Assembly: GCF_965227365.1 (NCBI RefSeq)
Contig: NZ_OZ245754.1
Span: forward strand, 2,170,001 to 2,234,000
Reading direction: 5' to 3'
Source: Hwanghaeella sp965227365
GTDB taxonomy: Bacteria; Pseudomonadota; Alphaproteobacteria; UBA8366; Aestuariispiraceae
DNA length: 64,000 nucleotides
Positions 52,176 to 60,945 of this stretch are shown in pieces. Within the stretch, counting starts at the first letter, position 1, and every line of letters begins with the position of its first letter. Under the pieces are notes generated by a model. The model did no database searches. It was not told the origin of the DNA and worked only from the letters and a program-made list of their open reading frames with translations. Made by a program: the position numbers and the translations under genes.

Positions 52176-52516
52176 CCCCGCATCCTTCCATTTGCGCGTC
52201 GGTCAGCGGATCCTTCACGGCCGCCATCACCCAACTATCAAGTTCGACGGTCGTTAATATCCACAATCGCCCTACTGTATTTGACGGAAAAACCCAGCAA
52301 AACCAACTAACAGAGCGTCACGAATTTGTGACAAGACGTGTCTCCCTTCGCCATACTTTTGCCGTTTTTATGCCGGATATGTGTCACCGTCCGAACACCG
52401 TCTACATTGACAGTCTCCTTTCGAAAGACTTCGGCTGGACGTCTCGGCGATCGCTGTTAAATCGTATGGTTTGGGACCACTTTCAAGCTGGTCCTGAATT
52501 GCCATATGGGGGTTGA
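52176..52516. promoter_or_regulatory. Divergent opgC / opgG control region with inverted repeat
   Basis: Contains a perfect dyad GTCAC-GAATTT-GTGAC at 52317-52332 and a TTGACG box at 52281. The dyad lies about 185 bases before opgG and 142 before opgC, well placed to control both. AT-content is raised in the middle. No gene; short frames here are not supported. Confidence 0.4.
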
Positions 52517-54076
52517 ATGTTGAACCGTCGCGATTTCGCGAAACGCTTCATTTTTGCTGGGACGAGCAGTGTAGTGCTGTCCCACTTCCCGGGTTTGGCC
52601 TCTGCGGCCGCCCCCTCCCGTTCCGTTGTCCGCGATTTTGGTGAACTCAAGGCTGTCGCTCGCGACTTGGCGGCGCGCCCCTACGACCCGCCGCGGGTCA
52701 CCACTTCCGCCTATCTGCGTAATCTGACACCGGATCAGTTCCAACAGATACGTTTTCTGTCCGATCGGGCATTGTGGCGCGGTCAGTCGGATTTCGAAGT
52801 TCACTATTTGAAACCCGGTGTCTACGCGAATGATCTCGTCGAATTGACCGAGACCGCGAATGGCAGCGCCCGTCCGATCCCATACGACCTGTCCGACTTC
52901 GACCTTTCCGGATTGCCCCCTTTGCCGCAGGGTACCGCGCTTGATGACGCGTTGCATGCGGGTGGGTTTGCCGGCTTCAAAGTCCTATATCCCTTGCACG
53001 AGGAACACCATTGGAAGGATGAGCTGATCGTCTTTCGTGGGGCCAGCTATTTCCGGTTCCTGGGCAGGCATCAGCAATACGGGCTTTCCGCCCGCGGCAT
53101 CGCGATCAACACGGCTTTGCCGCGGCCCGAAGAGTTTCCCGATTTTCGTTCCTTTTGGCTCGAACGGCCGGAAGCAGGCGCACAAAGCCTCCGCATTCTT
53201 GCGCTCCTGGACGGCCCGAGCGTTTGCGGCGCCTACCGGTTCACTGTGTCACCCGACGATGAGACGACGGTCGAGGTCGAAGCGGAACTGATCCTGCGCA
53301 ACGAAGTCGAAAAGTTCGGCTGCGCGCCGCTGACAAGCATGTATCTCTATGGTGATGCCGAGCGGGCCACCAAGACCGGTGGCGCCAAGCCCAAGGTCCA
53401 TGATTCCGACGGACTATTCATGCGCCTCAGCGATGGAAAGACCATATGGCGGCCGCTTGCAAAACGGCGCGGCGTCACCGTCACCCAGCACTTCGCCGAG
53501 AATCCCATGGGGTTCGGGCTCTTGCAGCGGGAGAAGGATCCAGACGCTTTTGCCACACCGGATAAACGATACCATTTACGCCCGGGATATTGGGTCGAAC
53601 CGCTGGATGCTTTTGGGAAAGGGCATGTACAACTGGTTGAAATCGGTAGCGAGGATGTGGATTTCGACAATATCGGCGCCTTTTGGGTTCCGGATGAACC
53701 TCCCCCTCCCGGCACGCCCTTCAGGCTCCACTACCGGCTAACATCGGTGCATGAAAACCCACCGATGCCGGCCGAAATGGGCTATGCAAAAAATAGCCAT
53801 ATCATCCCTCTGGACTTTGGGAATAAACGTCCTTATTTGAGGGCCGCCGTGCAGTTCCGGGGGGTGCCGCAGGGCGATCTTGAAGGGGCGACAGCAAGGG
53901 TGTCGAGCCCGCATGGACAAACGACCCCTCCTCTCCTGAAGAGAACGCCGGACGGCGCCCTGGAACTAACGTTCGACCTGCAAAGCGACAACGCCGAGCG
54001 GGCGGAGACTTTTGCGTGGCTGGAACGCAACGGCCAGCCCTTTACGGAGACATGGAGTTATCTGTGGACGGTGTAG
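52517..54076 (+). CDS. opgG: Periplasmic glucan biosynthesis protein OpgG/OpgD
   Basis: 519 aa. The N-terminus NRRDFAKRFIFAGTSSVVLSHFPGLASAAA is a twin-arginine signal peptide. The mature part shows the OpgG family: FGELKAVARDLAARPYDPP, LWRGQSDFEVHYLKPG, the glucan-binding GGFAGFKVLYPLH, GASYFRFLGRHQQYGLSARGIAINTA, and APLTSMYLYGDAER with DSDGLFMRLSDG. OpgG and OpgD are periplasmic proteins that build or branch beta-1,2-glucan chains. The Tat signal is more typical of OpgD than of OpgG, so the symbol is approximate. GGGGG lies five bases before the ATG. Overlaps opgH by 25 bases. Confidence 0.92.
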   Translation: MLNRRDFAKRFIFAGTSSVVLSHFPGLASAAAPSRSVVRDFGELKAVARDLAARPYDPPRVTTSAYLRNLTPDQFQQIRFLSDRALWRGQSDFEVHYLKPGVYANDLVELTETANGSARPIPYDLSDFDLSGLPPLPQGTALDDALHAGGFAGFKVLYPLHEEHHWKDELIVFRGASYFRFLGRHQQYGLSARGIAINTALPRPEEFPDFRSFWLERPEAGAQSLRILALLDGPSVCGAYRFTVSPDDETTVEVEAELILRNEVEKFGCAPLTSMYLYGDAERATKTGGAKPKVHDSDGLFMRLSDGKTIWRPLAKRRGVTVTQHFAENPMGFGLLQREKDPDAFATPDKRYHLRPGYWVEPLDAFGKGHVQLVEIGSEDVDFDNIGAFWVPDEPPPPGTPFRLHYRLTSVHENPPMPAEMGYAKNSHIIPLDFGNKRPYLRAAVQFRGVPQGDLEGATARVSSPHGQTTPPLLKRTPDGALELTFDLQSDNAERAETFAWLERNGQPFTETWSYLWTV

Positions 54077-55905
54077 CCCCCCTTGCTAGACGTCTTGTTT
54101 TTGCCCTGCCCGTCCTTTCGATGACGGCGGCGGCCGTCTTCTTCATGCATCAAATCCTCAGCCCGATGGGCATGACACCGGCGGAATGGGCGATGTTGAT
54201 CCTGTTCTCGCTGTCCTTCGTCTGGATCGCGATCTGGTTCTGGAATTCCATGTTGGGTTTCATGATCCAGGCGTTCAGCAATAATCCGGGCCGGGCCGCC
54301 TCCCCGATCCTTGCGAATCTCGATCGTGCCAAGCCGATACAGGCCAGAACGGCGATCGTGATGCCGATCTACAACGAGGAACCGGCGCGGACTTGCCGGC
54401 GCTTGCAGGCGACCTATCGGTCGATCGAACAAACCGGCAATCTGGACCGTTTCGAATTCTTCCTTTTAAGCGACACCACGGATCTCTCGATCGCCGAGGA
54501 AGAGCGTCAGTGCTACGCGCATCTGGCCGGGCTGCTTGCCACAGGCAAGATTCATTACCGGCGACGGGAAAAGAACACCGGCCGCAAAGCCGGCAATATT
54601 GCCGAGTTCGGCCGCTGCTGGGGCAAGGACTATGATTTCATGGTCGTGCTGGATGCGGACAGCGTCATGTCGGGCGACCTGATTACGGACCTGGTACGCT
54701 TGATGGAAGACCATCCCGATGCCGGGATCATCCAGACCGTGGCGCGTCCCGTCCTGTCCGAAACGCTGTTCGGCCGTTTGCAGCAATTCGGCGGCCGCGC
54801 GACGGCGGAAATCGTGAATACAGGTGTCGGCTTCTGGCAAATGGGCGACGGGAACTATTATGGCCATAACGCCATCATCCGAACCGCCCCCTTCTTTCAG
54901 CATTGCGACCTGCCGGTATTGAAAGGCAAAGGACCGTTGTCCGGTGAAATCATGAGCCATGATTTCGTCGAAGCGGCCTATATACGCCGTGCCGGATACA
55001 AGGTCTGGAACGTTCCGGTGGGCGAAGGCAGCTACGAGGAAATCCCGCCAACCCTGCTGGACTATGTGAAGCGGGACCGTCGCTGGTGTCAGGGAAACCT
55101 ACAGCATTCACGCGTCCTGATCGAAAAAGGGCTGTCCTCTCTCAGCCGCTTCCACATGGCATCCGGCATCATGTCCTATGTTGCCTCTCCCCTTTGGTTC
55201 CTGTTCCTCGTGGCCAGCGTGATCAACCTGCTGCACCAGAGCAATCCCGGGCTTTCCTATCAAGGGCCGGGATCCGGACATTTCCGGCTGGTGCCGGGCG
55301 ATTGGAACGTCATGGCGATCACGCTGTTCTGCGTCATCATGGCGATGCTGATCCTGCCCAAGTTTCTCGGCACCTTCCTCTTGTCGCTGAATGCGCGTGA
55401 GCGCGCCCGGTTCGGCGGGGCTTCGGGGCTGTTTGTCAGCGGGATGATAGAAACCGTCATGTCGGTCATCATGGCCCCGGTCATGATGGTGTTTCAGACC
55501 GGCTTCGTCGTCTCGATCCTGTCGGGCGTTTCAGTGAAGTGGGACCGCCAAGCCCGCAACGGTAGGCAGATCGCTATCGGAGAAGCCCTGCGCCGTCACG
55601 CGACCAACCTCGTCTTCGGCGGCGGTTTGCTGGGCATTGTGTTGACCCTCGCTCCGCAGTCGATCCTGTGGTTCCTGCCGTTGATCGCCGGCCCATTATT
55701 GTCCCCGTTGATCACGACCGTGACCAGCAGTCGTCGTCTGGGTAACGCCTTCGCGCGCGCAGGGTTGCTGCTGACACCGGAAGAGACGATGCCTTCGACG
55801 GAAATCGCGCCGCTGCGCAAACCCGACCCGGCGTGGACCAACATCATAGGCGGGAACGGAGCCGTACCGATTGCGGGCGGTGCCGTCGGAACGCCCGCGG
55901 CATAG
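54052..55905 (+). CDS. opgH: Glucan glucosyltransferase OpgH
   Basis: About 617 aa membrane GT2 glucosyltransferase that makes the linear glucan from UDP-glucose at the inner membrane. Two N-terminal helices precede the catalytic domain: IVMPIYNEEPARTCRRLQA, VVLDADSVMSGD (DxD), MSHDFVEAAYIRR and the KRDRRWCQGNLQH acceptor motif (QxxRW type) are visible. Five to six further helices follow. The start at 54052 lies within the opgG end, giving translational coupling. Shorter than the gammaproteobacterial protein (about 850 aa), which has long extensions. Confidence 0.93.
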   Translation: MELSVDGVAPLARRLVFALPVLSMTAAAVFFMHQILSPMGMTPAEWAMLILFSLSFVWIAIWFWNSMLGFMIQAFSNNPGRAASPILANLDRAKPIQARTAIVMPIYNEEPARTCRRLQATYRSIEQTGNLDRFEFFLLSDTTDLSIAEEERQCYAHLAGLLATGKIHYRRREKNTGRKAGNIAEFGRCWGKDYDFMVVLDADSVMSGDLITDLVRLMEDHPDAGIIQTVARPVLSETLFGRLQQFGGRATAEIVNTGVGFWQMGDGNYYGHNAIIRTAPFFQHCDLPVLKGKGPLSGEIMSHDFVEAAYIRRAGYKVWNVPVGEGSYEEIPPTLLDYVKRDRRWCQGNLQHSRVLIEKGLSSLSRFHMASGIMSYVASPLWFLFLVASVINLLHQSNPGLSYQGPGSGHFRLVPGDWNVMAITLFCVIMAMLILPKFLGTFLLSLNARERARFGGASGLFVSGMIETVMSVIMAPVMMVFQTGFVVSILSGVSVKWDRQARNGRQIAIGEALRRHATNLVFGGGLLGIVLTLAPQSILWFLPLIAGPLLSPLITTVTSSRRLGNAFARAGLLLTPEETMPSTEIAPLRKPDPAWTNIIGGNGAVPIAGGAVGTPAA

Positions 55906-55909
55906 TCTA

Positions 55910-55932
55910 ACGGAAGAGGATTACCTTTCCGT
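55910..55932. terminator. Small bidirectional hairpin between opgH and lipoprotein gene
   Basis: ACGGAA-G-AGG / CCT-TTCCGT with loop ATTA and a single bulge spans the gap between the convergent opgH and lipoprotein stops. No clear T-run; weak. Confidence 0.25.
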
Positions 55933-56463
55933 CTCGGGCCGCTTGAACAACCCTTTCATCAGGTCGAGCATCACGAGACGGAATTCCTCATCCTGCGCCG
56001 CGGTCTTCACGGCGATCCAGCCATGTACTTCCGAAAGACGGTTGCTGCCGCGGCAAAGAACGGAGATGATTTTCAACTCCTTCTCACCCCGGACGGCTTC
56101 CGGCACCGATCCGCTGCACAGCGACGATCCCCCGGTCCCCGAGCCCGCCCCGATGAAATGGATCACGCGGACTCCGCTCTTCGCATCTCCGGGATTGGCT
56201 GTGAAAACAGTCTTGGTCCGTTGTTTCGCCGCTTCGTTCATCAGATCGAGCGTAATGCTCTCATAGCCGCTGGCAGCGGCAATGGCGCGGGGCAGCAGTA
56301 TAACCAGAATTGGGCCCTTTTGGGCGGCTTCCGGCAAGTATCGCCAGGTGCCGTTGTTGTCGACATACATTTCGACGACACGGGGAGTCCCTTCTTCACA
56401 GGCAGCCAGAAACCCGGTCATCCCCAGAACCGTCAAGAATGTACGCATCGACTTGAACGTCAT
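55921..56463 (-). CDS. Hypothetical lipoprotein
   Basis: 180 aa with a lipoprotein signal (FLTVLGMTGFLAAC, Cys at residue 22). The mature part has LPEAAQKGPILVILLPRAIAAASGYESITLDLMNEAAKQRTKTVF and GAGSGTGGSSLCSGSVP, but I do not recognise a family. A strong AAGGAG site precedes the ATG. It lies 29 bases after the Maf-like gene on the same strand, so the two probably form an operon. Confidence 0.75.
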   Translation of the reverse strand: MTFKSMRTFLTVLGMTGFLAACEEGTPRVVEMYVDNNGTWRYLPEAAQKGPILVILLPRAIAAASGYESITLDLMNEAAKQRTKTVFTANPGDAKSGVRVIHFIGAGSGTGGSSLCSGSVPEAVRGEKELKIISVLCRGSNRLSEVHGWIAVKTAAQDEEFRLVMLDLMKGLFKRPETER

Positions 56464-56492
56464 GGACTAACTCCTTCGCCTAGGCACACTCT

Positions 56493-58520
56493 CTATGTGG
56501 GGATTTCATCTTCCAAGTCACGGGAATTCCGGTCGGCCCTATCGACCGCGTCGGCAAGGATTTCCCACATTCCGGCCGCGACACGCGTGGTCGCCGCTGC
56601 CCTGTCTTCTCGCGGCAACCGGCGCAACACCGTGTAGGAGAGTTGCAGCATGCTGGTGATGGAACCCGCAAAACTCGCCTGAACCGCGCCCATCGCATCC
56701 ATCCGCGCAGCGGACAGCCCGTCCTCGATCAGAGGGTAAATCTGGTCAATCAGCCCGTCCAATGGTTGATCGGGCCGTTTCAAGACCTCGTCGACGGCCA
56801 TCCACCAGGTTGAAAGCGCCTCACGATAGTCCCTTAATTTCGCCCGGCACATCATATGATCCAGTTCCGCGCTTGTGCCGAGTCGATTGAGAATCCTTTC
56901 CGAGGCCGACCCTCGTGGGTCTTTCGTGAACTGAAGATCAATGGGATCAACCGGATTGGCGCCGGCAATCCGGACACCGTCGCTACAATTGTGGAAGACC
57001 GTCTCGGGAAAGGCGCGAATAAGACGTTCGAACCCTGTTCGGGTCAGTTGGAACTGCCGGCTCGTGAAAACCGTTCCGCCTCGGTTCCCCGGCATTTCAA
57101 TTTCCAGGCCGTCCATGCCTCGACCGGTGCGCCAGAACTCGTCCTCAACTAGATTGTAGGCAGATTTCTCACTGTGATGAACATCGCGCGAACGGGAACC
57201 AAGATCGATTCCGAACAGGTAGATTTCCTTAACGCCCAATGCGATGGCCGCCCGGCAAGCAAGGTTGGCGACCGTCGGCCCCGACAATCCGATCACCTGA
57301 TCCGACGATGCGAACAGCCTGCTGCCTGCGTTGCTATCCCGAAAATAGAAGATGCGTTTCGGGAAGAATGCACTCGTCCGCGGCGAAACGGTCCAAGAGG
57401 CCAGCAAAGGTATCGTTGAAAGGTCATGATCCCGGGCCAGCAATCCAAGCCCTTCGTCAATGGTTACCGTATTCTCGATCTCGCAATGCAGATCCGGCCG
57501 CACACCGTGATTGAGCGCAACGCCCAACCCCGTTCCCGCGCTGATGACGACAGCGCCTTCCGACTGCAAACGAGCCACATGGTCCATGTTCCTGTCCGCA
57601 CTGGGGCCGCTGCCGACAACCAAAACCGGCGGCATAACTTCCGAAGGTGGTGGCAGATCGACCAGCAGACGCGCAGACCCGGCCATTTGATGTTGGACCG
57701 TGTGGGTGAGCATCCGGATTTCGTCTTCGTAGAATCCCTTGGCCAGTTCCAGGATCGGGCCTCTTTCCTGAATTTGACGGATGACTTCGGGCAGCGGCGC
57801 CACATCGTAATGCTGGAACATATAGGCGCCGTCGATGCGGATATAATTGGGACCACGCAGCGCGGTCTGAAGTTCTTCCGTCAGTTTCTGCGGATCCTGC
57901 CCGATGCAAAACCAGATCCGCCCCCCGCGTCGGGTCAGTTCCGCCGAAAGGCTTTTCCAATCGACGGCGGACAGGCTGTGACGCAGAAACTCAGGAAACG
58001 GATCGACGACGACAAGGTCGCGAACCGGCAAGCCAGAAACCAAGCTGGGCAGATGAAGACCAAGACCCAATCCGAAACAGACCAGGTGCCCTGCATCCGC
58101 ATCTGGAAACCAGTCCAATGACCGGCCATTGGCTTCGTGCAGCAACCCTTCGGCAAATCGCGCCGCGATAAACTCGCCCTGGGCATTCAGTTTCTCCGCC
58201 AGCCGTTTCGCATTCAGCGGTCGGGGCGTAAAGCTTCTATCAGGGCCGGTCTGGTCTTCCTCGAACAGGAAGTTGGATGCTGCGAAACTGATACGCCGGA
58301 CGGGATTGTCCAAGAACGTCTGTACCTGCGGTCCGACATAGTCATCGGCACCGGATGGGTATAACAAACGTCCTCCGAGATCGATATTCCAGCCTTCACC
58401 GGCATCGCCGACCAATCTGCTGGCTGAACGGTGTTCGCCGGCCAGCCACGCATGCAGCGCAGGCGGCAAAGCAGGCCGCAAGGCTGCCAGATTGGCGTGA
58501 TAGTCGGGCACGGTCTTCAT
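56493..58520 (-). CDS. Motility accessory factor-type glycosyltransferase (DUF115/MAF)
   Basis: 675 aa. The central DUF115 core is seen: PPVLVVGSGPSADRNMDHVARLQSEGAVVISAGTGLGVALNHGVRPDLHCEIEN, then GLSGPTVANLACRAAIALGVKEIYLFGIDLGSRSRDVHHSEKS. N-terminal HLVCFGLGLGLHLPSLV and LVVVDPFPEFLRHSL fit the MAF N-terminal domain. Family members transfer nonulosonic acids (pseudaminic or legionaminic) to flagellins. With the NeuB-family gene at 36763 this suggests such glycosylation in the organism, but no flagellin gene is in the window, so the acceptor is open; the neighbouring adhesins cannot be excluded. Confidence 0.85.
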   Translation of the reverse strand: MKTVPDYHANLAALRPALPPALHAWLAGEHRSASRLVGDAGEGWNIDLGGRLLYPSGADDYVGPQVQTFLDNPVRRISFAASNFLFEEDQTGPDRSFTPRPLNAKRLAEKLNAQGEFIAARFAEGLLHEANGRSLDWFPDADAGHLVCFGLGLGLHLPSLVSGLPVRDLVVVDPFPEFLRHSLSAVDWKSLSAELTRRGGRIWFCIGQDPQKLTEELQTALRGPNYIRIDGAYMFQHYDVAPLPEVIRQIQERGPILELAKGFYEDEIRMLTHTVQHQMAGSARLLVDLPPPSEVMPPVLVVGSGPSADRNMDHVARLQSEGAVVISAGTGLGVALNHGVRPDLHCEIENTVTIDEGLGLLARDHDLSTIPLLASWTVSPRTSAFFPKRIFYFRDSNAGSRLFASSDQVIGLSGPTVANLACRAAIALGVKEIYLFGIDLGSRSRDVHHSEKSAYNLVEDEFWRTGRGMDGLEIEMPGNRGGTVFTSRQFQLTRTGFERLIRAFPETVFHNCSDGVRIAGANPVDPIDLQFTKDPRGSASERILNRLGTSAELDHMMCRAKLRDYREALSTWWMAVDEVLKRPDQPLDGLIDQIYPLIEDGLSAARMDAMGAVQASFAGSITSMLQLSYTVLRRLPREDRAAATTRVAAGMWEILADAVDRADRNSRDLEDEIPT

Positions 58521-58579
58521 GCGCCGACTATCCGCCGAGTCTGGCCTTCAGGTCTAACCGGGGAACACGCCGTACAGGG

Positions 58580-59650
58580 TCAGGCGACTTGGCGTTCGGT
58601 TTCCTCACGCGCCTGGCCCAGAGACACGCCAGCCTCCAGAATTCCCGCCCAGGTATTGTCATCCAACGGAATGCCTTCCTGCCCCCGTTTGGCGCGGGCG
58701 GCGCGTTCCGGATCACCGGCGACCAGAACCGGCTTGGCGGGATCCTGCGGCGTCGCTGACTTCACGTAGTCGATCGTTGCCTGAAGCTCTTCCGCAAAGG
58801 CATCAGCGGAGATCAGCTTGTTCGGATCAAAGACGATACCAAGCATGTTGTTGATAATGCCGTCCTTGCGTTCGCGACCCGGCTGGATCGTCTGACCGCG
58901 GCTCAACATGCCGCCCAGCAGCTCACACATCAGAGCGAGCCCGGACCCCTTGTGCTCCCCGAAGGGAAGCAAGGCGCCGCGCAATTCGGGGAACATGACG
59001 CCTGGATCGGTCGTCGGCCTGCCTTCGGGATCCAGCAGATTGCCTTCTTCCATTTGGACGCGCTTGTTATAGGCGACGCGAACCTTGCCGAGCGCAAGTT
59101 TGCTCGTAGCCATATCGAGCACGATCGGATCCTGCTTGCCCGCCCCCGGGACCGCGATGCAGACCGGGTTGGTGATGTATCGCGCCTCGCCACCGCCGAA
59201 AGGCGCGACGCTGGGACGATGGTCGGACACATTCACGAAATGGATCGAGACCATGCCTTCGGCAATCGATTGTTCGCCGTACGATCCGACACGGCCGATA
59301 TGGAAAGCGTTGGCAAGCGTATAAAGGCAAACACCCGTTTCCTTCGCCCGCGCGATCGCACCGGCGGTCGCTTCCTTGGCTACGCGCTGACCAAAGCCCT
59401 TCTTTGCATCGAATTGCAGGATTGCCCCGGCATCGTTGATGATGGACACTGATGTGTTCGGTACGACCAAGCCCCGGTGGAAACAGTCGATGTATTTGGG
59501 AATCATGCCGACGCCATGACTGTCATGACCGGAGAGATTCGCCATCACCAGATGATCTGCGACGGTCTCCGCCTCCGCGGCTTCACTACCTGTCAGCCGG
59601 ACGATCCCGGCAATGGTTGCTTTCAGCTTGTCCGCCTGAAATGTCGGCAC
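58580..59650 (-). CDS. Ldh-family (malate/L-lactate/ureidoglycolate-type) NAD(P)-dependent oxidoreductase
   Basis: 356 aa with the family fold: LVMANLSGHDSHGVGMIPKYIDC near the N-terminus (catalytic SHG region), CLYTLANAFHIGRVGSYGEQSI, FVNVSDHRPSVAPFGGGEARYITNPVCIAVPG, and PFGEHKGSGLALMCELLGGMLS. GTG start at 59650, supported by GGGAG eight bases upstream. It follows the mandelate racemase-like gene by 26 bases, and the pair likely degrades a hydroxy or sugar acid. Substrate unknown. Confidence 0.9.
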   Translation of the reverse strand: MPTFQADKLKATIAGIVRLTGSEAAEAETVADHLVMANLSGHDSHGVGMIPKYIDCFHRGLVVPNTSVSIINDAGAILQFDAKKGFGQRVAKEATAGAIARAKETGVCLYTLANAFHIGRVGSYGEQSIAEGMVSIHFVNVSDHRPSVAPFGGGEARYITNPVCIAVPGAGKQDPIVLDMATSKLALGKVRVAYNKRVQMEEGNLLDPEGRPTTDPGVMFPELRGALLPFGEHKGSGLALMCELLGGMLSRGQTIQPGRERKDGIINNMLGIVFDPNKLISADAFAEELQATIDYVKSATPQDPAKPVLVAGDPERAARAKRGQEGIPLDDNTWAGILEAGVSLGQAREETERQVA

Positions 59651-59676
59651 GATTATTCTCCCACTCGATCCAACAG

Positions 59677-60792
59677 TTATAGGTTCTTGACGCGATAGTC
59701 GCGGATCACGTTCGGATCCGGTTCCATGCCCAGGCCGGGTCCATCCGGAACCCGGAAATGCCCGTGTTCATTCGGTTCGATCAGATCTCCGTACAGGCAG
59801 GCTTCAACCGTCAAATAGAAACGCTCGGCCCACCCTTCCGGCACGACGGAAGCCAGCAAATGCAGGGTCGCGAGATAACCGGTCCCGAAATAGGGCGAAT
59901 GCGGCATCACCTTGACGCCGAATTCCTTCGCCTGTTCGACCGTTTTCACGAATTCGGTGATGCCGCCGACCTTTGTGACGCTGGGTTGGGCAAAGGTGAC
60001 GGCACCGGCCTGGAACATCTTGCGAAATTCCATCGCGGTACAGGCATTCTCACCAGCTGCCAGAGGAACCCCGGTCAGTTCCTGAAGCTTGGCGAGATGT
60101 TCGAAATCCTCAGGCGGGAAGAGCGGTTCCTCGATCCAATACGGATCGTAAGGTTTCATTTCCTCGATCACCTGGGCCGCTTCATCGAATTGCCACGGGC
60201 AGTTCGTGTCGACCGTAATTGGAATATCCGGCCCGGCCACTTCGCGGGCCATTTTCAATGGCGCGACGGTGATTTCGTGCAGTTTGAGGACACGGTACCC
60301 TTGATCCAAGGCGGCTTGTGCCCTTTCACCGACCTGCTCCGCATCGCCGTATCGAAACAGGCTCGCATACCCTTCGATCGTTGAACGGGACTTGCCGCCG
60401 AGCAGTTCGTGGACCGGTTTGCCCGCAGCCTTGCCGGCAATATCCCACAGGGCGATATCCAGACCGCTCAGCGCGAAGACGGTAATACCGTACCGCCCCC
60501 AAAGGTGCATGCCTTTCTGAAGATCCGTGCTGATAGCCGCGATATCCGATGCGTCGCGATCGAGTACGGCGGGAGCGATCATGTCCTCGACGACCGCCTT
60601 CAACGGCCGCAGGCAATTATAGCTGAACGCTTCGCCCCATCCGACGATGCCGCTTTGCGTTTCCACGCGCACCAGCAATACCGAAAGTTTCTGCCATTTG
60701 TTCCCGGCCCATCCCTTGGTCGTACCGCCATCCTTGCCAAAAGGACTGAATGGAATTTCGAGTGGGATCGCCTCGACGCTCTTGATCCGCAT
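59677..60792 (-). CDS. Mandelate racemase/muconate lactonizing enzyme family protein (enolase superfamily)
   Basis: 371 aa. The capping domain (MRIKSVEAIPLEIPFSPFG ... GWGEAFSYN) precedes the TIM barrel. Metal ligands fit ITVDTNCPWQFDEA (Asp), PYWIEEPLFP (Glu) and PLAAGENACTA (Glu). The second-strand catalytic motif reads KLHE (KxH rather than KxK), and MPHSPYFGTG contains a His near the seventh/eighth strand. This resembles acid-sugar dehydratases; which acid is not clear. The frame continues 26 codons upstream, but the ATG at 60792 matches family starts. Divergent from the MFS transporter. Confidence 0.9.
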   Translation of the reverse strand: MRIKSVEAIPLEIPFSPFGKDGGTTKGWAGNKWQKLSVLLVRVETQSGIVGWGEAFSYNCLRPLKAVVEDMIAPAVLDRDASDIAAISTDLQKGMHLWGRYGITVFALSGLDIALWDIAGKAAGKPVHELLGGKSRSTIEGYASLFRYGDAEQVGERAQAALDQGYRVLKLHEITVAPLKMAREVAGPDIPITVDTNCPWQFDEAAQVIEEMKPYDPYWIEEPLFPPEDFEHLAKLQELTGVPLAAGENACTAMEFRKMFQAGAVTFAQPSVTKVGGITEFVKTVEQAKEFGVKVMPHSPYFGTGYLATLHLLASVVPEGWAERFYLTVEACLYGDLIEPNEHGHFRVPDGPGLGMEPDPNVIRDYRVKNL

Positions 60793-60945
60793 GAAGTCGC
60801 TGCCTGTTTCGGTTCTGAAAAACTTCGTTGATGGCGGCGCTATTGAAAGCGGTTGCGAAACACTCCACAAGCTATGTTTCGTTCAATAAAGCCGGTCCTG
60901 GACGTCACCGCCCTGCCCTCACGGCCCTGCCCGGGGAACCATTGC

